Notes: generated from the letters alone by a model not told the origin. A stretch of DNA of 64,000 nt from Adiantum capillus-veneris (GCA_014529385.2 CM043950.1:68752935-68816934), one strand, 5' to 3'. Counted from the first letter of the stretch, positions 21,845-35,052 are shown. Program-made: numbers and translations.

Positions 21845-22893
21845 ATGGAGACTAAAGCAGTCACTAGGAAAGAAACAACCAAGGAAGGTCATCATGAGCC
21901 ACAATGGCCAGGACCCAAGGAACCCAAGAAGAAGATAAGAACTTACCCAAACCCTATAGAGGAGATCGAGCGACTCAAGCAATTAATGATTTTGGTAGAA
22001 GAGACCCAAAGGGATCTAGAGCAAACACCTAGGCAGATCCAGATTACCAACACCGTGTTCCCTACGCGAAATCAACCTCACAAAGACCGTATACCACTAG
22101 CCATACCTAGTGTCATCCAAGAAGAAAGTGAATTTAAATCATTGGGAGGTGGGCGTACTCGCTTCTTGTTGGGGAGAGAGTCTATAGAGGGATTTCTTGA
22201 CCCTATCAAAGAAATGGAGATCCCATCTTCCCCCTGTCAAGTAACCGAATCCCAAAAAGTGCCGTTAAATATTGTCAAATTGATGGATTTCGTGGATCCA
22301 AAAGTTAAAACCACCATCATGTCTAAACTATATGGAGACCCCGAGCTATTCTTAGCTCTTTGAGCTTTCCTCAATGGAGAATTGAAAGTTGGGCTACCAT
22401 AATTTTCACAGATAGATGGAGCTAGGGAGGTGCCAATAGAGGAGGAACACTTAGACCCACAACCCAACCTAGATGAGAACTCTGTTGTTGAATTAACAAG
22501 TTGAGATAATACATTGAAGGTGATGAATCCAATGCGACCATACCAATCACCTATCGAGGGATTAACTGTGAAGGGAATCCTTGATGATGGCGTTGGGGTT
22601 AGCATTGTAACTAAAATTGCTGGGAATCTATGGGAAGACCTCACCTTGGGACTACAAACATAGTGGTAAAGATGGCCAATGGGACTATTGTTAAACCTAT
22701 TGGGATGCTAGAAGATCTCAAGATCAAGGTCCTTGGACACAAAAGAAGGCATATCTTCATTGTTATGGAATTTTCCAAGCACATTATGTCATCTAAGATG
22801 ATCTTAGGACGTCCTTTCATGAGGGAAGCAAAAATGGTTCATGACTGGTCTAAAAACCATGTCTACTTGCAATTCCAAGACTCTATCATTTGA
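21845..22893 (+). pseudogene. G2 aspartic protease
   Basis: After an acidic linker region (MEIPSSP.Q, KVPLNIVKLMDF as in G1) the protease core reads GILDDGVGVSIVTK near 22575-22615 and KMILGRPFMREAKMV near 22800. The catalytic Asp is kept but the next residues differ from D-G-G-A of G1. A frameshift separates the active-site part from 22630 onward. Confidence 0.78.
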
Positions 22894-24139
22894 GTTGATA
22901 TTGTAACTGGTCGGGCACATCCTCTAGGAAATATATTTATAATTGATCATAGATCTAACACCACAATTCACTCAGCCCCATTGCAGTATTGCTACACGTG
23001 TAAAAAGGACACTGATGTTATGGAAGATTCCCCTTATATGGATATTCTACCTAGGATGACTGAGTATGACAATGTGGATTGGGTCCACCTAGCAACAACC
23101 ATAGACACTTAGGGAAATAGGGGGACGAACTGGGTAACACCTGAGGGGGATGAAATGCCACAAGTTGTACCTTTAAATATGATAGGAGCAATGCATATGG
23201 CTTTTGATGACCTACTAGATGAAGGATTGAATGACATCGGAACCAATAGCATCTCTAAAGACTATAGCCCACACGATTCGGGGTCGGAATCATCAATTGA
23301 AATTGACTCTAAGGACGAAGAATCTGAGTTAAACTGGTGTAAATGTGGGGACAAACCATGCAAGGCCCAGTGGTACCCTAGATGACAATCTGTCCTAGAG
23401 AGGAGAAGACACAAGTAGTGATTCATCTAGTGACTCTTCACTGGAAGAAGGTCGTAATAAAAAATTAGACAAGAGGAGTAAGATATATAAGAGGTGATGA
23501 TATCGAGCAAATGTGCATGCTAGAATAAATCAAAAGAAATCTATCGCAGAATGGCTTAATTATGTGGGGGCATGTGATCCTCATCGAAAGTTGGTAGATA
23601 ATTGGGGTGAATACCTTCAAAGCGTCATGTGGTGCAATCCACAACCCATTGAAATCGCACAACTAGAAGCTACAGAGAAGCCAAATTTGAGCCGTATTAT
23701 AAGGAGACAAAAAAATGGAGAGCTAGCTCAACAACAAAACTAAGCGGAAGAGAAATCACTGTCCACGGAACAATAAGACTCCACAAATTTACATCTTTCA
23801 CTTGAGCATTTCACATCCTACACCACGGAGGAGCGTAAGCTTGTGTATACAAAGGCCCAGAGAACACCTATCAATGGAAGTAATGGAGTCTATGATGGTC
23901 CAATAATAGTTAAGGAAATAGAGTTACCAAACCCAGGTGAGGAGTCCAAACCTGTTTCCATTGCCCAAGATGTCACAGAGACTGAGGAATATGTACTTAA
24001 GGAGCTTCTCAAGGAATTTAAGGATATATTTTATTGGACATATTATAATAGGAAAGGTGTTCCACCTTCCGTGGTGCAACACACAATTCCCATGAATAGC
24101 ATGGCTAAACCATCCCAACAATGATCCTATCCAATGAAT

Positions 24140-25430
24140 CCTAAGTATGCAAAGATTGTTCAAGAAGAGATTGAAAAGCTTGTCAAATGAGGATTCATAT
24201 ACCAAATTGAGCACTCAGAATGGGTGTCTCCAATAGTTATTGTGCCAATAAAGAATGGAAAACTCAGAGTGTGTACGGATCTCAAGAAGGTCAATGCCGC
24301 CACTAGGAGAGACCATTACCCCATGCCATATTCAAAACATGTGCTTGAAAGAGTTGCAGGGAAGGAAGCTTATAGATTTTTAGATGGGTACTCTGGCCAC
24401 AATCAAATCACATTTGCATTAGAGGACCGAGCTAAAACTGCTTTTATAACCGAATTTGGAGTGTTCGTATTTTGTGTCATTGCTTTTGGCTTAACCAATG
24501 CCCGTGCTACCTTCCAAAGATTGATAAACACTACTTTTAGAGAATATTTGAGGGAGTTTTGCGAAGCTTTCTTAGACGACCTTTGTATTTATTCTTCTTG
24601 GAAAGAACATCTATCATGTTTACAAAAAGTGTTTGAAAAGTGCAAATTATATCGCATCTCATTAAACCCTTTCAAATGCCAATTTTGAATTAAACATGGA
24701 GTCATTTTAGGGCATAGAGTCCAAAAATGGGATTTCCACAGATGAAAGTAAAATTAAAGCCATTTCCAATTTGCCACCTTCTACAAACTATAAAGGAGTT
24801 CAAAGTTTCATGGGCCATGTTGGTTATTATCGGGGGTTTATTTTAAACTTTGCCGAGATAGCTTGCCCATTGTACAAGCTTCTTATTGAGTTCCACTGGA
24901 CAATGGAGTGTGACCATGCTTATGAGTTATTGAAAAATGCCTTGACAAGTGATCCCATCCTACGAGTGCCCGATTAGAATGTAATTTTCCATGTGCATAT
25001 TGATGCATCAAACTTTGCTATTGGGCGTGTTCTAGCTCACGTGTTCTAGCTCAACCAGGAGAACATAAATTGGACTACCCCATTAGCTTTGCAAGTCGTC
25101 AATTAAATGATGTTGAGAGAAACTACACCACTACAAAGAGAGAAGGTTTCGCTATGATTTACGTAGTAAAGAAATTTCGCTACTACCTTCTTGCCAACAA
25201 GTTTGTTTTCTATGTGATCATCAAGCGTTGTTGTATCTAGTGAATAAACCTTGTTCAATAGGAAGAATTACACGATGTTTTATTGATTCTTCTTGAGTTT
25301 GATTTTACCGTTGTGGTGAGACCCGATAAAAGACATGTCATGGCAGATCATTTGTCTCGCATACCCAATGGTGAAGCCTCTACTAGAATTGATTATGAAT
25401 TGCCGATACTTCCCTATTCGTAGTCGAGAC
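24140..25430 (+). pseudogene. G2 reverse transcriptase and RNase H
   Basis: The reverse transcriptase reads LRVCTDLKKVNAATRRDHYP, RFLDGYSGHNQI, FCVIAFGLTNARATFQRLI and the catalytic FLDD in AFLDDLCIYSS (24560-24600). The connection reads HVGYYRGFILNFAEIACPLY. RNase H begins FHVHIDASNFAIGRVLAH (24990-25030) and decays by stops; HVMADHLSRIPNGE near 25340 marks its end. Stops interrupt it in at least six places. Confidence 0.85.
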
Positions 25431-25589
25431 CATGCCTAAATGGAGTGAGAAGATTGTGAACTTTTTAATTAATGGATTTCCACCCAAAGAGCTTCGTAAG
25501 CATATAGCTCAAAAACTATTAAAGGAATGTGAAACTTACTCTTTAATTGCAAGACTCTACAAGCTTGTGAGGATGAGTATTTATACATA

Positions 25590-26660
25590 CTGCAAGAAGC
25601 CCACATGGGTATAGTCGGAGGATATTTTTTAGGGGAGCTAACTGCTAGAAAGGTGTTGCAATCAAACTATTGGTGGCCTACCTTGTTCAAGGATGCATCA
25701 CTTTTTGCAAAAGGATGTGATGGATGTCAGCGTTACAAGATCACACAACAAAAGGATAAGATGCCCTTACATCCTATTAAAGTGATTCAACCATTTGAAA
25801 AATGGGGTTTAGACTTTGTAGGCCCAATTAGTCTGGCAGCTCGTAACACTCAATCTTGATATATTATTGTTGCCACTGACTATATGACAAAATGGATGGA
25901 AGCCAAGGCAACAGGTAAGGCTAATGCAAGGTCAACTGCTAAGTTTCTCTTTGAAAACATTATTACATGATTTGGTTGTCCCCTTGAGATTGTGAGTGAC
26001 AATGGTATTGATTTTATAAATGGAGTGATAAAGAAACTCACGACAAACTTCATGATAGTCCACCATAAGTCTACACCTTATTATCCACAAACAAATGGCC
26101 AAGCTGAGAGCACTAACTAGACTTTAAATTCTATCTTGACCAAAACAGTGGAAGCTCATCACACAGATTGGGATTTCAAGCTGGCATAAGCTCTATGGGC
26201 TTATCGTATTGCTTACAAAGTGGCTATTAATTGTACACCATTTAAGATGGTATATAATAAAGAAGCATTTATGCCATGGAAGTTTGTAATTTCTAATCTG
26301 TGGGTAGCTTCACAAGAAGGTTGGGATGGTAACCCTTTAGTTGAGCATTTATACGTCCTTGAGAGGTTAGATGAAGAAAGACAATTTGCTGTGCAAAATG
26401 CAAGAGAAAGAAATGGTTTGACCGTCATTTAAAGAACATGGATATCAAGGTTGGGGTTAAAGTCCTTATGTATAGAGTGCATAATGAGAAGTAAAAGTTA
26501 GAATATGAGAAAAAAGGACCATATAAAGTATGCAAAATCACCCCACAAGGTACCATTTGGGTGGAAACTCTTGATGGAGTTGAAACCATTTCTTAATGGA
26601 AGTAAATTTAAAAGATACTACGATCCTTTAAGCCAAGAGGAGCTACGCGCCATCCATAAA
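25590..26660 (+). pseudogene. G2 integrase
   Basis: The zinc-binding part ends CDGCQRYKIT, the core has D in WGLDFVGPI, the second D in EIVSDNGIDF, and E in PQTNGQAESTN. These three acidic residues form the integrase catalytic triad and are all readable despite several stops. The C-terminal part (GPYKVCKITPQGTIWVETLD-type sequence, 26520-26580) lacks a chromodomain. Confidence 0.82.
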
Positions 26661-26839
26661 AAAGGACAGCTAAGGCATAAGCAGAATTGAAAAAGATACA
26701 AGCTCAAGCTGAGGCTAAGAAGCAATAGCAACTTATTAGATGTCAACGAGAGGCTAACCTTGGAGTTACACATGCATTTCAAGTTGAAATAGAGGATGAT
26801 GATTGGACTCTGACACACCTCTATGATACCCTATTGAGT

Positions 26840-27085
26840 TAAATAGCACCTATGAAAAAGTTATATATAACGCCTTATTGGACACAGGTGCTAAATATAA
26901 TCTGCTAACATATGGAGTGTGGTGTCAGTTAGGAACGCCATCTCTATCTGAGAGTACCATCCAAGTCAAGGGTATCCCGGTGCTTGCTTGTGAATGGGAT
27001 TTGGTAGATACACTAGCATGTGAGAAAAATTTTGAGAAATTAGAAAGGCTGATACATCTCTTGACCACAACTGTCCCTACTTAGT
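26840..27085 (+). pseudogene. Second aspartic-protease-like motif downstream of G2 integrase
   Basis: After the integrase an open stretch reads NALLDTGAKYNLLTYGVWCQ (about 26865-26925), the pattern of a retroviral-type protease active site: hydrophobic-hydrophobic-D-T-G-A followed by N-hydrophobic-hydrophobic. A standard protease already lies upstream of the reverse transcriptase. An acid-rich stretch (DDDFIFLDDDEDRG) follows at about 27225-27265 in another frame. It could be a duplicated protease domain, part of another element inserted here, or an extra ORF of this lineage. Confidence 0.5.
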
Positions 27086-27305
27086 AGAGAATGTCTCTTC
27101 AATTGCACAAGCTTACCCTTTTGAGCAAGATGACTATACACGCCTAGTGACATTCTTAGTGAACATATTTGCATCTAATAATGAAGAAGATTTACATGAT
27201 TACACGGATGGCACATATGGTCTCACGGATGATGACTTTATTTTTCTTGATGATGATGAGGATAGGGGTTTAGACTTAGGGTTACCCGCCCATCTATACA
27301 ATATC

Positions 27306-27527
27306 TATTACCATATACATATGGTAGTGATGTGTGTGAACACACTAGGACCGCCGGGGCAGTTTTTCCCTCTTTAGGAGGTTTTTTCCCTTGTGCATAT
27401 ACACCCATCACTCTAGGGCTATCTATCTTTCCATTGCACACTAAGTAACACACTCTTTATTGTGTGCCTTGAGCTTCCTTCGTCTTCTCCAAGCTGTGTG
27501 TGTTTCTCTGCAACCCTAATTCCAACA
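27306..27527 (+). repeat. 5' LTR of copia-2
   Basis: 222 bp, starting TATTACC (TG mutated to TA) and ending CCAACA. It matches the LTRs at 15608-15834 and 57569-57795. Confidence 0.92.
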
Positions 27528-27529
27528 AT

Positions 27530-27541
27530 TGGTATCAGAGC
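27530..27541 (+). promoter_or_regulatory. Primer-binding site, initiator tRNA-Met
   Basis: TGGTATCAGAGC two bases after the LTR, the standard plant copia primer site. Confidence 0.92.
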
Positions 27542-27891
27542 AGGTTGTGTCCTCTTGGGCTTAGTCGCCAGCTCCTCCAGTACACGCCTGCTCACTTTCT
27601 CCTATTTCAGTGAGCTTTGGCGAGCGTTTGCAGGTTGACAAATATTTCGGGTGAGCTCATAGAGCTCGATCTGCTCAGATTTTAGATTTGGGCTCATTTC
27701 GGCCACCATTTCCACAACAGACAGTACTGCACAGGCTATTTTGTCATTTTGTGAAGAATTTCTTTCTCAGTGCCGTTTTTTGCATAACAGGTGCCTTATA
27801 GACTTCTACGGTTTGTGCTATATAGCACATGTTGTTTCCGCTCCGTTTCTCCTATTTTCGGGTAGTTTTCACATCAGGTGCAACATTTACC

Positions 27892-29592
27892 ATGGCTGAT
27901 AACAACAACACAGATGTGTTCAAGATGTTTGTTGTTGAGGACAGGTTGGATGGAGACAACTACCCTATGTGGGCTTATATGATGCAACATGTTCTTGTGT
28001 CAAAGGGCGTCTGGACTATTGTGCAGGGCATTGAGTACGTCCTAGTTTTGAGTATGTAGGCGATGTTGAGGATGTTGTAGGTCTTGCTGCAAGGATTGCT
28101 GCTGTTAGAGTTGTTTTGCCTACGGCAGAAAAAGCTCCTTGGGATGTTAAGGATGCACAGGCTCATGCATTGATTGCGTTGTTTGTGAAGCACACCATTG
28201 TTCCTCACATCCGTTCAACAAAATATGCAAAATAGGCTTGGTATATATTGGCCGGTCTTTATGCAAGTCGCAATGAGGCTAAAATTGCTTTGCTGCGTAA
28301 AGAGCCGGAGTCAAAGATTTTGCATGAGGAAGATGATATGGAAACTTTCCTTGCTAGTGTCAAGGATATCAATGAACAACTTATTTCTGCAGGTGAAGTC
28401 ATTTCAGACAGTTCCCTTGTGCAGACTGTTCTTGATGCCTTACCAGATTCCTACCAGACTTTTGCTAGTACTTGGAGACTGATGACCCAAGGAAATCCTG
28501 AAGTTGTCAAGTTTGATGCATTATGCACATTGCTGTTGCAAGAGTCACTTTCTAGAAAAAACAGGACTACGCAGCGTGTAGTTGAATAGGCTTTTATTGC
28601 TTCTCAAAGAAAGAGTGGTAATAGTAATGCAACCACTTCTTATGGTTCTGCTGTGAGTGGCAAAAATTCTGTTCCTAATGCTTCTACTGGCAGCAATTCA
28701 TCTGGAAATTCTGGTGATAAGGGCAAAAAGGAAATGCTTTGCCATTATTGTGAAGCTAATGATCACTTGATCAAGTCGTGTCCTAAGTTGAAGGCCAAAG
28801 AGGCTAAGAAGAAAGAGGGTGGTTCCACTGCAAATGCTAGTTTCACTACAAATGCAGCCATTGTTGAGTCTTTTGTGAAAGGAGACTGTAATGCTGATGT
28901 TGATGCAAAATGGGCTTTTAGCGCAGAGTGCACTTACAATCCTGCTGTCCATGATGCATGCTTGTCAGTTTTGCTGCAGATTCACATGTGTGGTATTTCG
29001 ACAGTCGTGCTACAAAGCACATTACCTCAAATCGTGAATTGTATACCTCTCTCGAGTCTGTCCCTCATGGGAATTCAGTCACTTGTGCCAACAATGCCTC
29101 TTATCCAGTTCAGGGAGTTCGAAAGATTGTGCTTACTGCTGCTAATGGCAGTTCTTTCACACTTGTTGATGCACTTTATGTACTTGGGATCAAGAAGAAT
29201 CTCTTGTCTGTATCCCCACTTGCTAGACTTGGACTTGTAGTCAAATTTGTGGATGATAGATGTATAGTTCATGATCTCAATTTTGGTGATGAAATTATTG
29301 CATCTGGCCTTTTGTGCCGTGGGCTGTATAAGCTCACTTTGTATGACAAGTGTGGACAAAATTTTGCAAATGCTGTTGCAGATTCAAGGGCTATTTCAGA
29401 TGCAAAATTTTGGCATGCACGTTTCGGTCATTTGAATTTTTCCAGTTTGCTGCGTTTTTGCAGAAATCTGATATGGTTGCTTCTTTGCCGCTTCTTGAAG
29501 CACTTGTCAAACATGTTTGTGAAGGCTGTATTTTGGGTAAGATACAGCATTCTAAGTTTCTAAAGGATGGTTCAGTTCGGGCCACATGCAGG
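27892..29592 (+). pseudogene. Copia-2 Gag, protease and pre-integrase region
   Basis: Starts MADNNNTDVFKMFVVEDRLDG. It contains a UBN2-like Gag segment, a zinc knuckle CHYCEANDHLIKSC, a protease active site decayed to YFDSRATKHITS (G to R in DSGA), and the pre-integrase FWHARFGHLNFSSL with CEGCILGKIQHSKF. Stops occur after IVQGI, at AK*AW (28233-28235), at VE*AF and elsewhere. The AK*AW stop is shared with copia-3. Confidence 0.85.
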
Positions 29593-29966
29593 CGACCGTT
29601 TTCAAGGAACACTGACACTTTTTTCATATTTTTCTTAATATCAATCTATTTTTCTATGTAACGTAGGCTCTTATTTCATTGGAGAAGCGCTTTTTTCTCT
29701 CTCTTCTAAAAGGCCCTCCAAACGACGTCCGAAATCTCCTAGTGACACTAATCCTATCATGCAACACACTAATCGCAAGCACACACATGTAGAGCTATCG
29801 AGCACCACACTCCAATCAAACCTACATGCACACACAAGCAAGAGAGGGTAATCACACAAGACTAGAGAGAGATTAACCACTAATTAGTTACGATCTAGCT
29901 AATCAAAGCATCATAGGCAATCAAAAGAAGCAAGTGAGAGGAATAGTCAAAGAGAATTAAGCATTG
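29593..29966. other. No gene recognised
   Basis: Short stretch between the truncated copia and an LTR-like segment. No motif was found. Confidence 0.5.
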
Positions 29967-30401
29967 ATTAGTGTTAACCAAGTCACATGAGCAAGGAGAA
30001 GCTCAAGGACGCCATAGCCACACACCTCAAGAGCTCTCACCAAAGAGTGCTCTCAACCCATGAGTTTGAGAACCCTGATTTCTTTTACACACTGCCTTAT
30101 TACCTATGGTAAAAGCATGCAATGTCCGGGCGCCCAAGGCCTTTAGGGCTCCGCCACTTACTGAATTTGCTACCTAGGCACACTAATTGATCTGTTCTTT
30201 ACACCTTGAAACTCCCATTGGGCCTGCAACACATTAAAATATTACAATGGCCTAAAATAAATCGGGAATTTACAATACGTGACCATTTTGGAAAAATGTG
30301 TAACTCCAATCTTTACTGCTTCTTCATGTTGTTCTTTGATGTGCATCTGTACGTCTTCGTTTTTTAGTAGCTCCTGTTAACTGACGTTGACTCAGTTAAC
30401 A
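29967..30401 (-). repeat. Possible LTR of an unidentified element
   Basis: The segment begins TGTTAAC and ends GTTAACA. On the minus strand it is preceded by the purine tract CGAAAGGGGGAAA (30402-30414), as for a 3' LTR. A second copy was not found in the window, so the left limit is uncertain. Confidence 0.45.
30375..30401. repeat. Perfect 10-base inverted repeat (hairpin) at the LTR edge
   Basis: TGTTAACTGA, a 7-base loop, then TCAGTTAACA. It lies directly beside the purine tract. Confidence 0.9.
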
Positions 30402-32832
30402 TTTCCCCCTTTCGATTTTAGTGCCCGTCCTTGGACACTGTTGAAAAGTGTCCCTGGAGGCAACGGAAGGTTTTGATTGGTTATTGATGGGCTGATCATC
30501 TTTATTTGTCGTTGAATTTGTTGATGAGGTTCAATTTGCTACAACATCTCGATTGGTTTGAATATGTCTGATGTGAAAGATGATGTTGCATTTGTCTGTT
30601 GTAATAGCATAATGATGAGGCTATTGTTTATTTATGAAAAGTATGTACAAGGGAAGTAGAATGATGAGGTTCTAAATTAGGGTCTAATACTTGGATGAAC
30701 AAAGGGAAAAATAAAGTGAAAAAAAAGTGCATTTGGGATACGCGCATTATTGGAGTACTTATTAGCATGGAAAATATTAATAAAGTATTGAAGGGATTAT
30801 TTGTTGATAGATATGGATTTAAAAAGGTAGCAAATATGAGAGGGTAGCATGATGGAACGTTGGTTTTCCAATTATAGTCCACTCAAGGTGCATAGATGGA
30901 AGCAAAAAAGAGTGTCTAATGCATATGTTTGATGGTGGGACATCCTATATGCATACATAGAAATGCATGGGAAACAATATGTTGTGCAAGAAAGATTTTG
31001 AGGGGTTATTTAGAAAGATGGTGTAGCTATAAAAGCATATGACATGACTTTGCAAGCTGGCACCCCTTTAAGAATGGTTTTTGTTGACGAGGATATGTGC
31101 TCTCATCTTACTGTGCAATGTGCGTGAGTGCTGAACTCTACGACACTTCACCAATTGTAAGTTAATAGACTTCGACTCTTATGCTCATCTCATCCAACAT
31201 GAGCGACATGACTTAGATATGCTCAACTCTTCCAGCTTGAGTGTAAGCATAATAACTACGACTCTTAGCACAGAGTTTAATATGACTTGAAGCTTTGGGA
31301 CTAATGCTTTGCTCATTTTATGACTCAGTAGCTCGACTTTGACTATGCCAAAGAGTATTTTTTTCACCCTAGCGACTTGACTTTTTACATTCTTGTGCTT
31401 ACTAAAACATTTCTTCAGGTAAAAGTAAGCTTGAATCCTCAAAAAGAGGATTAGTGAAGGACCAATTTGGCATTGAAGGTTTGTTTTTCCATACTTGTTT
31501 TAGCTTCTTCAAATCTGCATTCTCGTTGGTTGGGTTGTCCCTTTTTGAGTGTGAAGACTCCATTATCTGTTTGATTCTCCAATTAGGCATGTTGATAGGA
31601 GTCTTTGATGTTGTTGTAGGCCTCTGTTCATTGTCGGTATTTGGCTTTTGATCAGGAGCATTGAAAGACTTAGGAATCCACATCTCTTGATGACCTTTGT
31701 ATCTCCATTGTTGACTTTGTTTTGCTCTAGGTCTTGCTGAGCTCTCGAGATCTTAATGCACGTTTGGTGTAGTTGCAGTTGGCTTGTGGTTGGCTGGTAG
31801 ACAAATCTTTGTATATCCTGTGTAGAATCCTTGTCCACGAGGAAGATTCTTTGAGATCCGTCTTAGTTCTGTATCCTCTTGTGAGTTGTGGTAGACTTTA
31901 GCATCTTTCAATGTTGTCCTATTGTATACCTGCTTCTTAGGTGTCCTAGGATATTGTCAATGTTGATACCTTGTGGGGAGGAATCTCAAATCTCGAGTGA
32001 GATTTTCCGAGCAAACGCTAAAACGAGCAAGACTAGCCAAGGCACACTATACAAAACAAAAACCAAACACGACTTTTTGGATGCCTTCAAGCACAACCAA
32101 AAAAAAAACTAAAACAAGATTACAACTAAATTTAATGGTGAAAGGACCACAAATTTTGACAGAAAAAACCCCTTGAACAAGGGTTTGGTAGATGTTTTCT
32201 TTGATTGGCTAGAACAGTTGGAACCCATACAATGGCATGTTGATATTCTTCTTCTTGGAACTAGTTGCCCTCAGATATTGGAAGCTCATTTCTACCACCA
32301 TTGATCCTTGTTGGGAATAGTCGCACCATGATTCTAATGGATATAAATCTCCCATTCCTACCTCCCTACATGTAGGACCACAAGACTTACACTAAAAGAG
32401 TAAGGTTGTTGCCACTCGAACAAATCTCATGAATAAGGAGAGTCTCGGAGCTTGAGCTTCTCTTGACTTCTTCTTCTCCTCTCTCTTGCTCTACCTCAAG
32501 TTATTGTGGGTTGATGTACGATAACATACTATGCATTTTTAATTACTCTAGAGAAAACGGTGGAAGCTTGAAAATAATTATATTATTGCAATGAGGTTAT
32601 TCTTTTGAGAAAATCCACATCATGGTATAGATTAAATTTTGGATCACACCGTCATAGGTAGCCTTCTATCAGGGGCGGGGGGAGTGGGAGTTAATGGTGT
32701 TGCCAAAGGTGGTGGCAACAAACGTGTCAAGGGATGTGGTAATGGTGGGGAATTATAAATAGTGCTTTGAAATAGAAGAGTACAGAAGCCTTGATAAAGC
32801 TATGGACAATTTTCTTACGACAACTTTGTCCA
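30402..32832. other. Anonymous DNA, probably internal remnant of the element with the LTR at 29967
   Basis: Minus-strand frames at 31402-31838 include MWIPKSFNAPDQKPNTD and PNWSFTNPLFEDSSLLL, hydrophilic and rich in Asn, Pro and Lys. They may be part of a Gag-like protein, but no diagnostic motif is present. The rest is AT-rich without a supported gene. Confidence 0.35.
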
Positions 32833-32942
32833 CATGCTAGTTCTCTTTCACCTACCCAAATCGATAGAAACCTAGATTTCACCTACCCATGCTAGTTCTC
32901 TTTCACCTACCCATATCGATAGAAACCTAGATTTAGTGTAAT
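32833..32942. repeat. 55-bp tandem duplication
   Basis: The unit starting 'catgctagttctctttcacc' at 32833 is repeated at 32888 with a single-base change (cccaaatcg to cccatatcg). Confidence 0.92.
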
Positions 32943-33858
32943 TCCACCTACAAATTTTGAGATTTATCTTCAAAATTCAAAGTAGAAGGTGAATAAACCT
33001 ACAAACTTTAGAGAAATTTAGTGTAAAAACCTTCTCTTAAATTTTCCATGCTTATATGAGCATAGCTCAAAGTTCCTAGATTGCTTGGGGTTCCTAGTCT
33101 GTTGAGTTGTCCATCATGCCTTGACTCAGATTACTCACCTAACGTGTGATTCCTCTATGCTGAATACACTTCTTAGAGCCATGGTGTATGATTGTCATTA
33201 TAGTCCTTTGGAATGCTTTTCCTAATGCGGCTTAGCCCTCCATTTTTGTTTGTACTCTATCTATTGCTTGGGAGTTGTACATCCATCAATGCCTCATAGC
33301 AATTCAAATGGATGGTAGCCTAGAATTGCTTCTATCCTCGTGCAGAATGATGTGGCCTAGGCCTCAATCCTTAGCACCCCATCAGATAACCCCCTCCAAG
33401 GGGTAAATGGGAGGTTGTTTGTGCTACAACAAACAACATTGTGCCACGTTGAGACAACTGTGTTGGCTAGGAGAGGTAAATCTCAGGGTCCTAATCATTG
33501 AGAAACTTGATTTTGAAGGAGTTGGGCAAGGAAACTCACAATAGATGAGGCAAGAACGTCCTGAAGTTCAACCATCGTCATTTTCAAGTCCTATATAGTA
33601 TAAACAAAACCCTTCATAAATCTATTTGAAAGAGACACGGACTCTTTCCAGCAGGGACCAGTGCTCAAAAAAAACTTTTTTCTGAAAACTTGACAAACCT
33701 ACCTACGAGAATTTTAGTGGTAAACTAACTAAATTTGAAGGTTTTTACACCAAATGACGCTAAATTTATTCAAATTTTGTACGTTTTCTCACTTTCAAAT
33801 TTAAAATTTAGAGGTATATCTCAAAATTTGCAGTTGGGATTACATTAAACCTAGGTTT
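32923..33858. mobile_element. Element with long terminal inverted repeats, non-coding
   Basis: Positions 32923-33047 and 33719-33858 are inverted copies of each other: AAACCTAGATTTAGTG at the left matches the reverse complement of the right end, and the similarity continues through 'caaattttgaga' and 'gtaaaaacctt'. The repeats are about 125-140 bp with mismatches and small gaps. About 670 bp between them has no frame. This fits a non-autonomous DNA transposon. A target duplication was not identified. Confidence 0.6.
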
Positions 33859-34937
33859 TTTTTCCAACCCCTCCCCTTCTCTTTCTCTCTCCTCACTCTC
33901 TCTCAATCTCTTTTAAAAAAAAGTATCTAAAAGAGCTCACGGCGGTGTGGACTTTTTTTTTTTTGAGAGATAAAGAGAGATGGAGGAGAGACAGAAAGAG
34001 ACGGAGGAGGAGGGGATCGCATATGGACGAGGGAAGCCTGGAAGGGAAGAGGCTGAGGAGGTGGAGATCGTGCATGATGTAGGATCAACATATCTGTGCT
34101 GATGTGCGTCAAGCGACCTTAAACTCTGTCACAAGTAGAGCTTCTACATGTTGATGCAGCCCGGCCTAATCTCGTGTCACACCATTGTTTTTGGTGTTGT
34201 GGGTTGAGTAGGGTTTTCCCCAACCCAATTAAGCATCGAGTGTGAAGAATCGTGGTGTTGGACTAAGCGAGGCAATGTAGGGACAGCACGTGCTCCTACG
34301 AGGCAAGAGTTCAGAACTTCTGGTGGGGACGGATAGAGGCAGCAAAAGGAGACCGGAGAGGTGTACCTGCTAAATCACACTTCTCTCTCTCTCTCTCTCT
34401 CTCTCAAAATACATATTGGCTCACATTTAACTTAATTGTATTATTAATTGGAAAGATTCCCCTCCCTCCCCACCACCCTTTCATTTTTATGATATGCACC
34501 TCTTCTGCGCATCACGCACCCCCCCCCCAAGGGCCCCTCACCTCTCTCCATAGCCCTCGACTACATCAATCATCCTATGAGCGACCACGATGCCAAGAAT
34601 CTTCGACTAACAACCTCACATGGAAGTTCTTCTTGTGCGAGCCCACACGCCCTCGATGGTGCGGACACACATGAGAGAGAGTGCAATTCTCCATAGTCAA
34701 TCGCATGTGCAATGCTATGAATCTTGGGAAATTCCACAAGACAAACAATTTTTCAATATTGTTGATACATACCTCTCTCTTAGTCATGCTCTCTCTCTGG
34801 TCTGAAGCACATACTGGCATTGTCACATCACCTGCAACACTCTATCCTCTCAGACGGCAGCTTGCCATTAGCACCTGAATCACTCTTTCTGCTCATCCAC
34901 TTGCCACGATTGCTCATTCGCTTGTACGCCATCGCTC

Positions 34938-35052
<115 letters not shown>

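Larger units (their letters stand above)
20973..27305 (+). mobile_element. Decayed Ty3-type retrotransposon (G2), pol-bearing relative of G1
   Basis: The order on the plus strand is capsid fragment, one zinc knuckle, protease, reverse transcriptase, RNase H, integrase and a second protease-like motif. The gag and protease parts are closely similar to G1 at 8215-11400. The 5' LTR, leader and N-terminal Gag are missing, and a large internal deletion joins FIIRLN to TLMQTNQ, removing most of the zinc-knuckle region. Many stops and frameshifts occur. The right end is cut by the copia-2 LTR at 27306. Integrase shows no chromodomain, in line with the non-chromovirus branch. Confidence 0.85.
27306..29592 (+). 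mobile_element. Copia retrotransposon, 3'-truncated (copia-2)
   Basis: A complete 5' LTR (27306-27527), primer site, leader and gag up to the pre-integrase region are present. The copy ends abruptly at 29592, in the sequence that corresponds to 54910 of copia-3. It is inserted in the end of G2. No 3' LTR is found, so target duplication cannot be checked. Confidence 0.9.
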
